From Gordonia sputi NBRC 100414 (GTDB taxonomy: Bacteria; Actinomycetota; Actinomycetes; Mycobacteriales; Mycobacteriaceae): 60,641 nt of DNA. How positions within the stretch are numbered: position 1 is the first letter of the stretch; every line of letters starts with the position of its first letter. This document shows positions 27,573 through 36,028 of the stretch, one piece after another. The stretch is from NCBI RefSeq assembly GCF_000248055.1, contig NZ_BAFC01000016.1, positions 1 to 60,641 of the forward strand, given 5' to 3'. The notes under the pieces were generated by a model. It was given only the letters and a program-made list of their open reading frames with translations, did not search any database and was not told the DNA's origin. The translations under genes and the position numbers were made by a program.

Positions 27573-28110
27573 CGGCCAGGGGAATATGCGCGTCAACCTC
27601 AACTGGGAACAGGGTTCCGGTGGAGGTCGGTTTTTCAAGCGTTCGGCGGGCGTCGACCTCGACCTCGGGGCCATGTACGAGCTCGCCGACGGCAGCAAGG
27701 GCGTCGTGCAGGCGCTGGGCAATTCGTTCGGTTCGCTCGATCGCGCGCCCTACATATTCCTCGACGGCGACGATCGCAGCGGAAGCAACACCGGCGGCGA
27801 GAACCTGCACATCAATCTCTCCGACATCGGACGCTTCCGTCGAATCCTGATCTTCGCCTACATCTACAAGGGCACGCCCAACTGGTCGTCGGCCAACGGC
27901 GTGGTGACGCTCTTCCCGAGTTCCGGACCGCAGGTCGAGGTTCGCTTGGATTCCGCGGACGACCGCGCGGTCTCGTGTGCCATCGCCATGCTCACCAGCA
28001 ACGGCGGCGAGCTGAGCGTCAACCGCGAGGTGCGGTATATCCATGGCGCACAACGCGACATCGACCAGACCTACGGCTTCGGGATGAACTGGACAGCGGG
28101 CCGCAAGTAG
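27502..28110 (+). CDS. TerA/TerD-like protein
   Basis: 202 aa. It begins with VTLSKSTPTVSLAKRG and has the divergent TerD-fold core VDLDLGAMYEL, DGDDRSGSNTGGENLHINL in place of the classical [13 protein letters not shown] loop, RFRRILIFAYIYKG, and a C-terminal YGFGMNW. This pattern resembles the TerA/TerF branch. The start lies inside terC. AAGGAAAG precedes the ATG, and a second Met (27514) is possible. A terminator follows. Confidence 0.88.
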   Translation: MTVNMNKVTLSKSTPTVSLAKRGDGQGNMRVNLNWEQGSGGGRFFKRSAGVDLDLGAMYELADGSKGVVQALGNSFGSLDRAPYIFLDGDDRSGSNTGGENLHINLSDIGRFRRILIFAYIYKGTPNWSSANGVVTLFPSSGPQVEVRLDSADDRAVSCAIAMLTSNGGELSVNREVRYIHGAQRDIDQTYGFGMNWTAGRK

Positions 28111-28124
28111 CCCGCACATAAACG

Positions 28125-28166
28125 AGAACCCGGTTGCGACGACATTCGTTGTCGCAACCGGGTTCT
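28125..28166. terminator. Bidirectional terminator between terA-like and AIM24 genes
   Basis: A perfect 16-bp inverted repeat (agaacccggttgcgac and its complement) with a 10-nt loop, which may pair further. It lies between convergent genes and probably serves both strands. Confidence 0.85.
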
Positions 28167-28201
28167 GGTGTTCTATGCGGTAGGTCCGCAACAGCCGCGC
28201 C

Positions 28202-28966
28202 TCAGCCCTGCTGCTGCCCCAACTGCCGGGAGACCTGTTGGTTGATCTGTTGCAGACCCGACGTCGAGAGCCCGGGCAGCTGTCCCTGAATGGTGCGGAC
28301 AATGGAGAAGTCGCTGCGAACCTTCTCACTCGACTGCACGAGAACCGTTCCGTTGCCGGTGAAGTCGAATTGCTGTTCCTCGCCCGACTGCACGCCCATC
28401 CGGTGTGCGGTTGCCCCGATGAGGTCGGTGACCCACGACTGATCGTAGTGATGGCTCGGCGACGGGCAATCTGCCCAGCCCACAAGCGCTTCCGGGTCGA
28501 CCCGCACCGGAGGTTCGACGAACATGACCGGGCCGTTCGACGATGCGAGGAACTTTCCGGTGCCGATCAGGGTGAGGAAGCCGGGCACGATCGACTGCTT
28601 CAACGCCAGTTGCGGTTGGAACGCAAGGAGATTCGCGGCCCTGATCGTCAGGTTGCCGTCGTCGAGGTCGTAGGAATTGATGTTGTACCCGCGGTCGCCG
28701 ATGATCAGCTTCCCGTGCCCCTCGGCCACCACGTAGTCGCCGAGATACAAAGGTGCAGAGAACTGTTGGGCCACCATGTGGAGGAGCTGGCCGTTCAATC
28801 CGTGCTGCAGTGAGGTGAACTTCATCTGCCCGTAGAACGCGATCATCGCGCCCTTCGACATGAACCATGGGGCGTTGAGGTCGATGCAGAACGAATAGTC
28901 GTTGCCCTCGATGTTGTCGTCCACAGGCAACGACATCGGATTCCACACGGTGTTGAGTGCGCTCAC
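28202..28966 (-). CDS. AIM24 family protein (third of three)
   Basis: 254 aa. AIM24-type beta-barrel sequence: FCIDLNAPWFMSKGAMIAFYG near the N terminus, GDYVVAEGHGKLIIGD in the middle, and later FVEPPVRVDPEALVGW and GEEQQFDFTGNGTVLVQSSE. The C-terminal 35 residues are Gln-rich. The GTG start overlaps the stop of the preceding paralogue by 3 bases. Bacterial AIM24 proteins often sit in Ter and stress loci. Their molecular role is unknown. Confidence 0.85.
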   Translation of the reverse strand: MSALNTVWNPMSLPVDDNIEGNDYSFCIDLNAPWFMSKGAMIAFYGQMKFTSLQHGLNGQLLHMVAQQFSAPLYLGDYVVAEGHGKLIIGDRGYNINSYDLDDGNLTIRAANLLAFQPQLALKQSIVPGFLTLIGTGKFLASSNGPVMFVEPPVRVDPEALVGWADCPSPSHHYDQSWVTDLIGATAHRMGVQSGEEQQFDFTGNGTVLVQSSEKVRSDFSIVRTIQGQLPGLSTSGLQQINQQVSRQLGQQQG

Positions 28967-29670
28967 AACTTCTCCTCGGACGCCTGTACGTACACGGTTC
29001 CCTGCCCCGCGCACTGCAATTGCAGTGCTTCGCCACCGGTTCGGCCGACGTTGCGCCAACTCACGTTCGACGTCAGCGTGGTGGTCACCTGTCCCGCAGC
29101 CGCCACATACGCCTGGGGATCGACGGTGACGGGCGGACGGTCGGGGGCGACCCCGAGTTCGAAGACGCCGCCGTGGCCTAGGATCACCACCTGGCCCTGA
29201 CCGGAGAGCTGGGTGGTGAACATGCCCTGGCCTGTCACCGCGCCCGCAGCGGCGGACCGCAGCGAACCGAACAGTCCGCCACCACCGCCTCCGCCGCCAC
29301 CCTGAGCGGTCACCGACACCACGGACGCCTGCAGGCCGGACGTGTAGGCGAGCGTGCGTGACGCTTCGACCCGGATCAAGCCGCCGACCCTGCCGACGTC
29401 GACGATCTCCACCTCGATCCCCCGGAACCCGAAGTGCACGACTCCCTGTCCGCTGGCGAGGAGCGTCGACTCGTGTTCGCCTGCGAGTCGATGTCCGATC
29501 GCGCCGCCGATCCCCGACATCCCGCCCGATCCCGGCCCGACACCGGCGATCTGATGCGGCGCGAACCGCACGTCGCCCGTGTAGAACAGCATCGCCCCTC
29601 TGCGGGCGACCACCGGTCCGGACTGCGCGACGTCGACCGACACGACCTTGCTGTTGACCTTGGTGAACAT
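28963..29670 (-). CDS. AIM24 family protein (second of three)
   Basis: 235 aa. Core: VVARRGAMLFYTGDVRF, GQGVVHFGFRGIEVEIVDV, a Gly-rich loop (nine glycines near residue 135), then TGQGMFTTQLSGQGQVVILG, PPVTVDPQAYVAA and GGEALQLQCAGQGTVYVQAS. Chosen start MFTKVNSK at 29670. It is adjacent to, and co-directional with, two paralogues (7-base gap upstream, overlapping the next start downstream). Confidence 0.85.
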   Translation of the reverse strand: MFTKVNSKVVSVDVAQSGPVVARRGAMLFYTGDVRFAPHQIAGVGPGSGGMSGIGGAIGHRLAGEHESTLLASGQGVVHFGFRGIEVEIVDVGRVGGLIRVEASRTLAYTSGLQASVVSVTAQGGGGGGGGGLFGSLRSAAAGAVTGQGMFTTQLSGQGQVVILGHGGVFELGVAPDRPPVTVDPQAYVAAAGQVTTTLTSNVSWRNVGRTGGEALQLQCAGQGTVYVQASEEKL

Positions 29671-29677
29671 GCTCCGC

Positions 29678-30298
29678 CTACCGTTCCGCCGGCTGGATCG
29701 ACACCACGCCGGTTCCGTCCCAACGCAGCGAGAACGCTTCGCCACTGCCCTGCCCGATGGCCGAACGCCACGACACATCGGTCACGAACGACTGCGAGAG
29801 CGCGCCACGCGCACAGACGAACGCGTCGGGGTCGACGATCAGCGGATACTGCGGCGAGACCTCGAGGTGAATCAGCGGACCACCGTTCGACACGATGCCG
29901 ACCTGGCCTGTTCCGCTGACCGTCGTGGTGAACAGTCCTTGGCCACTTGTCGCGCCGTGCATGCCCGCGAACGTGACGTTCGTCTGGAGGTTGCCGTTGA
30001 GCACCATCAGTTGCTGCGACTCCACCTGCAGCGTCTCACCGCTCAGTTCGATGATCGTCGTCTCCGCGGCGTTGTGCGCGAAGTAGACGACGCCGGTGCC
30101 GCCGGCCTCCATGAGTGACAGGGATTCGCCGGTTGCCCGACGCTTGATCCCGGCGACGAGTCCGTCGCCACCGCCGAACCCCGCGGATTTGAAACTGACC
30201 TGGCCCTCGTAGGCGACCATCGAACCGGAGAGCGCGCGAACCGAGGTGTTGTTCAGTCGCGCCTCGATCACCCGCTTGGATCGCTGTACCAGTTGCAC
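29678..30298 (-). CDS. AIM24 family protein (first of three)
   Basis: 206 aa. It shows the shared pattern GSMVAYEGQVSFKSAG, GTGVVYFAHNAAETTIIEL, TSGQGLFTTTVSGTGQVGIVS, YPLIVDPDAFVCA and GEAFSLRWDGTGVVSIQP. The start GTG is preceded by GGAGGATAAAC. It is the first gene of the minus-strand AIM24 operon and is divergent from the coiled-coil gene 49 bases away, so the two directions probably share a control region. Confidence 0.87.
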   Translation of the reverse strand: MQLVQRSKRVIEARLNNTSVRALSGSMVAYEGQVSFKSAGFGGGDGLVAGIKRRATGESLSLMEAGGTGVVYFAHNAAETTIIELSGETLQVESQQLMVLNGNLQTNVTFAGMHGATSGQGLFTTTVSGTGQVGIVSNGGPLIHLEVSPQYPLIVDPDAFVCARGALSQSFVTDVSWRSAIGQGSGEAFSLRWDGTGVVSIQPAER

Positions 30299-30347
30299 GT
30301 TTATCCTCCCGTCGTACCCTGACGAAACTAGTCGATAGCATCAGACG

Positions 30348-31529
30348 GTGGGCAGTAGGTTCTGGCAGCGGGGAGAGCGTGGCAGCTCAGGCATGCCCGC
30401 CGACACCGCGGCGTCGGTCCAGCAGATGACCACAGCCTTCCTCGAGTCAGAGCAAACACTGAGCAGCATCGACGGCGCGGTCGCCACGGCTCACGAGATC
30501 GACCCACGAACGCGGCTGCGGGACGAGTGGAATGCATTGCGGGAGCGCTACTCCCAGGCGACCGGCGGCTACCTCGAGCTCTCGAACTCACCACGGCCCG
30601 CGCGGGGCGAACTCGCGCGGTGCACAGACGCGTTGCGGTCACTCCAGGTCGAGATGCAGCGTTTCGCCGCCGCCAACTCCGCCGAACTCGGCCGCGCGTC
30701 GCGTGCAGTCGACGAGGTCGCATCCCTCGAACGTCAGACCCAGGTCGCGGCGACGCAGCTGCGCGGGGTGTTGGCCCAAACGCCGGCATCCCTCACGACG
30801 CTGCACAGCGTTCGCCTCGCCACCGAGAGGTTCGACGCCGCGCTGACCGAACAGCGCACGGCGTCGGGCCTGCTCGCGAGGCGGGCAGCCGCTCAACGCG
30901 TGCTGGCCGCCCGCCAGTCGCTCGAGGACGCGCTCGCCGATGCGCCGTCGCTCACCGAGCGCGGCCAGCGGGTCATCCGCTCGGTCGACACACGCCGCAG
31001 CGGGATCGTGACCCGCGCGGAGCGCATGCCCGGCGAACTCTCGACCCTCCGCAGAGAGTTCAGCCTCGAGTGCTCGCTCGATCTGCAAGACAATGAGCAG
31101 GTCTACTCCCGGTTCCTCGACGCCGCCGATCACCGATTGGCACAGGCCCGATCGCACCTGTCCGACGCCCCTGACCTCGCCATCAGCGAGGCGCAAGCAG
31201 CGCGAGACGAACTCGACGGTGCAGAGCAGGCCGTGGATGCGGTCGCCGACAGGTTGCGTGGTCTGCGAGAGGTGCGCGCCGACCCCGGGGCCCTCGAACA
31301 GCGCGTGCGATTCCGCCTGCGAGACGCGCAACACTTCGCCGTCGATAACGCTCTGGTTGACGAATGGGGTTCAGTGCTCGATGCTCAGGCCGACCGAATT
31401 GTCCGTTCACGGAGTGCCCTCGACCGGGTACATCCCGACTACTGGACGTATTCCACGGAGTTGACCGAGATTGAGCGCCGCATCGTCGAGATCGTCGAGC
31501 GGATGAGGGGGCAGGTGGCCAGGCGATGA
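30348..31529 (+). CDS. Helical, coiled-coil protein of the Ter locus
   Basis: 393 aa, no recognised domain. Almost the whole chain is Ala/Arg/Glu/Leu-rich helix with long predicted coiled coils (for example residues about 80-190 and 240-330). There are no membrane segments. It is the first gene of the plus-strand operon and overlaps the HpcH-like gene by 4 bases. A structural or scaffold role with the TerD or AIM24 proteins is plausible but inferred only from position. Confidence 0.75.
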   Translation: MGSRFWQRGERGSSGMPADTAASVQQMTTAFLESEQTLSSIDGAVATAHEIDPRTRLRDEWNALRERYSQATGGYLELSNSPRPARGELARCTDALRSLQVEMQRFAAANSAELGRASRAVDEVASLERQTQVAATQLRGVLAQTPASLTTLHSVRLATERFDAALTEQRTASGLLARRAAAQRVLAARQSLEDALADAPSLTERGQRVIRSVDTRRSGIVTRAERMPGELSTLRREFSLECSLDLQDNEQVYSRFLDAADHRLAQARSHLSDAPDLAISEAQAARDELDGAEQAVDAVADRLRGLREVRADPGALEQRVRFRLRDAQHFAVDNALVDEWGSVLDAQADRIVRSRSALDRVHPDYWTYSTELTEIERRIVEIVERMRGQVARR

Positions 31530-32728
31530 CACTCACAACCGATGCGCCGAGTGCGAGTCGGGCAGGCAACGGCGCCAGGCACTTTCGTCATCTCCCTGCG
31601 TCGACGCGGGAACGATTGTTCGTCGCGCAACCGTCGCCGGTCTCCACGTCCTGGTCCACCGACCGTCTCGCCATCGCGCTCGGCGCCACCCTCTACGTGC
31701 CCGCGACGCGTCCCGACCTCGCCGAGGTGATCACACGCCGCCACGCCGACGGCGTCGTGTCGATGGTCATCGACCTCGAAGACGCGATCGCCGACGGTGA
31801 TCAGGCCGCCGCCATCGAAAGCGCTGTGGACGCCCTGCGTCGACTCGATTCGACTGCCGCGGCCGAGATGATGCTGTTCGTTCGCGTCCGCTCGGCCGAT
31901 CAGATCGCGACGATCAGCGAGGCGCTCGGCGCGACGAACTCGCTCATGGGATTCGTATGCCCGAAATTCGACGCCGAGAACGCACACGAGTTCTTGATTG
32001 CGGTGCGGGAGGCCGGTATTCGGGCCGGTAGGCACTTCTGGGCAATGCCGGTACTCGAGTCCGCGGGGATCGTTCACCGCGAGAGTCGCGAACACCACCT
32101 GTCGGTGATCGCCGACGCGGTCGACGAGCATCGATCTCGGGTGCTCGCCATCCGCATCGGCGCGACGGACATGTGCGGACTGTTCGGCATCCGCCGCGAC
32201 CGCGACCTGACCATCTACGACGTCCGCGTCGCAGCCGACGCGATCGCCTCGATCATCAACCGGCTGGGACGATGCGACTCCGCCGGGCACATCGTCACCG
32301 GACCGGTCTGGGAGTACTTCGCCGATCACGAGCGACTGTTCAAGCCATCGCTTCGGCAGACCCCGTTCCAGGAGCAGGGTGCCGTGTGGTTTCGCAGCCA
32401 GTTGGTACGCAAAGACCTCGACGGTCTGCTGCGGGAGATCGCGCTCGATCGTGCGAACGGTATGCATGGCAAGACCGTGATCCACCCGACCCATGCGGCC
32501 GCGGTGCACGCACTCAGCGCGGTGACCCACGAGGAGTACCACGACGCACTCGACATCCTCGCCGCAGATGCCGGCGGCGTGCAGGCATCGACGTATCGGA
32601 ACAAGATGAATGAGTCCAAGCCACACCGCAATTGGGCGTCGCGCGTGATCGACCGGGCCGCCGTGTTCGGGGTCACCCACCCCGGCGTCGGCTTCGTCGA
32701 CCTCCTCACCGCGATGGATCTCTCGTGA
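31526..32728 (+). CDS. HpcH/HpaI aldolase / citrate-lyase-like TIM-barrel enzyme of the Ter module
   Basis: 400 aa. TIM-barrel lyase features: TLYVPATRPDLAEVI, MVIDLEDAIADGD (metal-binding Asp/Glu), MLFVRVRS, GFVCPKFD, MPVLESA, LAIRIGATDMCGLFG and GKTVIHPTHAAAV. This family cleaves or forms C-C bonds with acyl-CoA or oxo-acid substrates. In Ter loci it belongs to a predicted pathway for a nucleoside-like metabolite. It overlaps its neighbours on both sides by 4 bases. The actual substrate is unknown. Confidence 0.88.
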   Translation: MTLTTDAPSASRAGNGARHFRHLPASTRERLFVAQPSPVSTSWSTDRLAIALGATLYVPATRPDLAEVITRRHADGVVSMVIDLEDAIADGDQAAAIESAVDALRRLDSTAAAEMMLFVRVRSADQIATISEALGATNSLMGFVCPKFDAENAHEFLIAVREAGIRAGRHFWAMPVLESAGIVHRESREHHLSVIADAVDEHRSRVLAIRIGATDMCGLFGIRRDRDLTIYDVRVAADAIASIINRLGRCDSAGHIVTGPVWEYFADHERLFKPSLRQTPFQEQGAVWFRSQLVRKDLDGLLREIALDRANGMHGKTVIHPTHAAAVHALSAVTHEEYHDALDILAADAGGVQASTYRNKMNESKPHRNWASRVIDRAAVFGVTHPGVGFVDLLTAMDLS

Positions 32729-34053
32729 CAACTACCAGTTCACGCGCAGCGCGCGCCTTCGACTCCGCGGGCGCCCCGAGCAGCTGGGTCGCCGACACGT
32801 TCGGGGTGAGAATCGCAGACACGACTGTCGACGCTCAATCCGGTTGGAGCATGGACGAACTCGTCGTCCTCGGTCTGCGCCGCAATCGCAGGCGGGCACA
32901 CCTGCTCGTGTCGACGGTCCTCGGCAAACACATCCCCACCCCGCCCGAACGTGTCCGACGGGCCGCAGACGACCTCGCAGCGCTCGTCCGCCACCGCATC
33001 GGCGCCGACGCGGCCGAGAAGTCGACGGTCCTCGGGTTCGCGGAGACGGCAACGGGTCTGGGTCACTGCGTCTTCCATGCGCTCGATGCCCACGCGTACC
33101 TGCACTCCACCCGTCGGCGCCCACCGGGCGCGCTCACCGTCGGATCGTTCGAAGAGGGCCATTCGCACGCGACAACCCATCTGCTGCAGCCGAGTTCGAT
33201 CGACGTGCTGTCCGCCGACCCCGACAGTCCGTTGATCCTCGTCGACGACGAGATCTCCACCGGGGCAACCGCGCTACGGGCCATCACCGCGCTCTATGAA
33301 GCCACCGGCAGACGTGACTTTGTGATCGCGTCACTCGTCGACCTGCGATCACCCGAACATCGGCAAGCCACAGACGATTTCGCGTCCGGCAACGACGTTC
33401 GGATCGAGTACGTGTCGCTCGCGCAGGGCAGCATCGACCTTCCGGCAGGGCTCACCGATGCCGTGTGGGAGACGCCGTCGACGGAGCTCAACCCACTCGG
33501 GGCCCGAGGTGAGGTCATCACGGTGACGCTGCCGTGGCCCACCGATGTGCCCGAGGGTGGTCGTCACGGCTTCCTACGCTCGGACACACAGGAATTCACC
33601 AACGCTGTCGACGACGCGGTGGCAGCACTGCTGCCCGAACTCGACTCGTCGAAGAGCACCGTGGTGGTGGGTCACGAAGAACTGATGTACCTGCCGCTCT
33701 GCATCGCCGAGGGGCTGGCCCAGGCCGGAATCCCCACGACGTTCCAGACCACCACGCGCTCACCCGCGTTCGTCCGCGACGTCGACGGGTATCCGCTGCG
33801 CCGTGGCCTGACCTTCACCGCGCCCGAACACGACCCGGGGACACCGCGATTCGTCTACAACCTGCTCGACCCCGACGGCTCGCCCGACCTTCCGCGCATC
33901 GTGTTGATCATCGACGACCCCGCCGACACCCCCGACCTCACGGCGCCGGGCGGGGTGCTCGACGTGATGACTGCGGCAGGCCACGACGTCGTCGTCGCGA
34001 AAGTCGTCGCCACAGGCCAAAGTGCGCTGCGCGACGCTCGGAGCGCACCGTGA
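32725..34053 (+). CDS. Phosphoribosyltransferase with C-terminal TRSP domain (Ter module)
   Basis: 442 aa. The N-terminal half is a type I phosphoribosyltransferase: GFAETATGLGHCVF (residues about 98-111), and the PRPP loop LILVDDEISTGATALRAI near 170-190. The C-terminal half (residues about 290-430, for example VVGHEELMYLPLCIAEGLAQAG and FVYNL) resembles the TRSP domain that follows this PRTase type. It is expected to attach or remove a ribosyl-phosphate in the Ter-linked metabolite pathway. GTG start overlapping the previous stop (GTGA). Confidence 0.85.
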   Translation: MTTTSSRAARAFDSAGAPSSWVADTFGVRIADTTVDAQSGWSMDELVVLGLRRNRRRAHLLVSTVLGKHIPTPPERVRRAADDLAALVRHRIGADAAEKSTVLGFAETATGLGHCVFHALDAHAYLHSTRRRPPGALTVGSFEEGHSHATTHLLQPSSIDVLSADPDSPLILVDDEISTGATALRAITALYEATGRRDFVIASLVDLRSPEHRQATDDFASGNDVRIEYVSLAQGSIDLPAGLTDAVWETPSTELNPLGARGEVITVTLPWPTDVPEGGRHGFLRSDTQEFTNAVDDAVAALLPELDSSKSTVVVGHEELMYLPLCIAEGLAQAGIPTTFQTTTRSPAFVRDVDGYPLRRGLTFTAPEHDPGTPRFVYNLLDPDGSPDLPRIVLIIDDPADTPDLTAPGGVLDVMTAAGHDVVVAKVVATGQSALRDARSAP

Positions 34054-35192
34054 CGGCTCAGCGAGTCACCACAGAGGGAGCGCGGAACGCCGAGCTACGC
34101 GGCCCGGAGTTCGGCTCCTACACACCCGATGAGGTGACCTGGCTTCTCAAAGACCTCTCGCACCTCGACCTCGAGGCCGACCTTGCCGTACGCGAACGCC
34201 GAATTCAATCGGGCACAGCGCATTACGCGGAGTCGCTGCCCATCGAATACCAGCCGGGGGCCGCATACCAGCAGTTGTTCGCCGACACCCTCGACGACTC
34301 GGCGCAGCGACTCGCACACGCAGTCGGCGTCGTCGGCGAACTGATCATCGCCGAGCGTCATCGCGAACCGACGCTGGTGTCACTCGCGCGAGCGGGCACG
34401 CCGGTCGGGATTCTCCTGAGACGCTGGCTGAACCATGTTCACGATTGGGCCGCACCGCATTACACGATCTCGATAGTCCGGGACCGCGGCATCGACACGG
34501 TCGCCCTCGACCACATCACCGACCGCCACGACCCCGGATCACTGGTATTCGTCGACGGGTGGACAGGCAAGGGCGCCATCCAGTGCGAGCTGACAGAGGC
34601 GCTCGACGCCTACGCCCGAAGCGGTGGTCCACGCCTCGCCGACGAACTGGCCGTTCTCGCCGACCCCGGGTTCGCCACCACCACCTTCGGCACGCGCGAC
34701 GACTTCCTCATCGCCTCGGCATGTTTGAATTCGACTGTCTCCGGACTGATTTCACGGACGGTTCTCAACGCCGCCCACATCGGCGCCGGCGAGTTCCACG
34801 GCGCCAAGTTCTATCGACACCTTGCCGAGCACGACATGTCGAACCGCTTCCTCGACGTCGTGTCGGCGCAGTTCGACGCGGTACGCGAGGATGTTGCCGC
34901 ACACGTCGCGTCTCTGGACTCCGCTGATCGGACGCCGACTTGGGCGGGCTGGGAGTCCGTGGAGGCGATCCGCGCGGAGTACGGACTCTCGTCGGTGAAC
35001 TTCGTCAAGCCGGGCGTCGGGGAGACCACACGGGTACTGCTGCGCCGCGTGCCGTGGCGAATTCTTGTGCGAGACAACGACCTACCCGAGCACCGCCACA
35101 TTCGACTCCTTGCCGCCGAACGCGGGGTACCCGTCGAGGTGCGTGCCGACCTCGCGTACTCCTGCATGGGTCTGATCAAGGAGGACTCGTGA
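34050..35192 (+). CDS. StiP-like protein with PELOTA-type RNA-binding domain (Ter module)
   Basis: 380 aa. The first about 270 residues match the StiP family, described as a predicted cysteine protease: SYTPDEVTWLLKDLS, TLVSLARAGTPVGILLRRW, HYTISIVRDRGID, LVFVDGWTGKGAIQCEL. Residues about 300-380 (VNFVKPGVGETTRVLLRRVPWRILV...) look like the PELOTA-type RNA-binding domain. TRP-like LARAGTP also recalls the PRTase fold, so enzyme class is uncertain. It overlaps both neighbours by 4 bases. Confidence 0.82.
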   Translation: MTAQRVTTEGARNAELRGPEFGSYTPDEVTWLLKDLSHLDLEADLAVRERRIQSGTAHYAESLPIEYQPGAAYQQLFADTLDDSAQRLAHAVGVVGELIIAERHREPTLVSLARAGTPVGILLRRWLNHVHDWAAPHYTISIVRDRGIDTVALDHITDRHDPGSLVFVDGWTGKGAIQCELTEALDAYARSGGPRLADELAVLADPGFATTTFGTRDDFLIASACLNSTVSGLISRTVLNAAHIGAGEFHGAKFYRHLAEHDMSNRFLDVVSAQFDAVREDVAAHVASLDSADRTPTWAGWESVEAIRAEYGLSSVNFVKPGVGETTRVLLRRVPWRILVRDNDLPEHRHIRLLAAERGVPVEVRADLAYSCMGLIKEDS

Positions 35193-36028
35193 CCGGATTG
35201 GTGGCGAGCGATCTGGACCGCACGCTCATCTATTCGCGTGACGCGATGGGGGAGAAGCAGTTTCGCGACGCCTCGCCCGTGTGCATCGAGATCTACCGCG
35301 ACGCTCCGCTCTCGTACATGACGAGTTCGGCGATCACACTTCTCACCGATCTGCGTGCACACGCACCCTTCGTCCCGGTGACCACCCGCACGCCCGAACA
35401 GTTCGGCCGTGTTCAGCTGCCCGGAGGAACACCTCACTACAGCGTGGTCAGCAGTGGTGGCCGCATCCTCGTCGACGGCGTCGACGACCACGGGTGGCGC
35501 AGCGGCGTCGAACGCGCCGTGGCCGCCGGTTCCGCACCGCTCGATGAAGTTCTTGCGCGATTGGCCGTTGCGGCAGAAGAGGATTGGGTGAGCACGCTGC
35601 GCACCGCCGACGACCTGTTCTGCTACCTGGTCGTCGACACCGAGCGCCAGCCCGAGCACTTTCTGCCCGAGTGGGAGCAGTGGTGCGCCCAGCGCGGGTG
35701 GGTCGCCTCGCAGCAGGGTCGCAAGATCTACGCCGTGCCCGAGGCCGTCACCAAATCCGCAGCGGTAGCGGAGGTCTACCGGCGGTGCGTCGACGATGGT
35801 TCGATTTCTGCCGGCGCCCCGGTCTTCGCGGCGGGCGACGGCAGGCTCGACGTCGACCTGCTGCAGTTCGCCGATGCCGGCATTCGGCCCGCGCACGGCG
35901 AGTTGGCCGAGTTGGATTGGCAGCATCCGACGGTGACCGTCACGTCGCAGTCCGGTGCACTGGCAGGTGAAGAGATACTCGAATGGTTGCTGGACGCAGT
36001 GACCCGACAAGCAAGGACGGCGATATGA
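35189..36028 (+). CDS. HAD-superfamily phosphatase of the Ter module
   Basis: 279 aa. HAD motif I is LVASDLDRTLIY (nucleophile Asp8, acid Asp10), motif II PVTTRTPEQF, and the motif IV region VFAAGDGRLDVDLLQFAD. The cap resembles the Cof/sucrose-phosphatase type. It probably removes a phosphate from the module's metabolite. The GTG start overlaps the StiP stop, and the stop overlaps the next ATG (ATGA). GGAGGA precedes the start. Confidence 0.87.
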   Translation: MTGLVASDLDRTLIYSRDAMGEKQFRDASPVCIEIYRDAPLSYMTSSAITLLTDLRAHAPFVPVTTRTPEQFGRVQLPGGTPHYSVVSSGGRILVDGVDDHGWRSGVERAVAAGSAPLDEVLARLAVAAEEDWVSTLRTADDLFCYLVVDTERQPEHFLPEWEQWCAQRGWVASQQGRKIYAVPEAVTKSAAVAEVYRRCVDDGSISAGAPVFAAGDGRLDVDLLQFADAGIRPAHGELAELDWQHPTVTVTSQSGALAGEEILEWLLDAVTRQARTAI

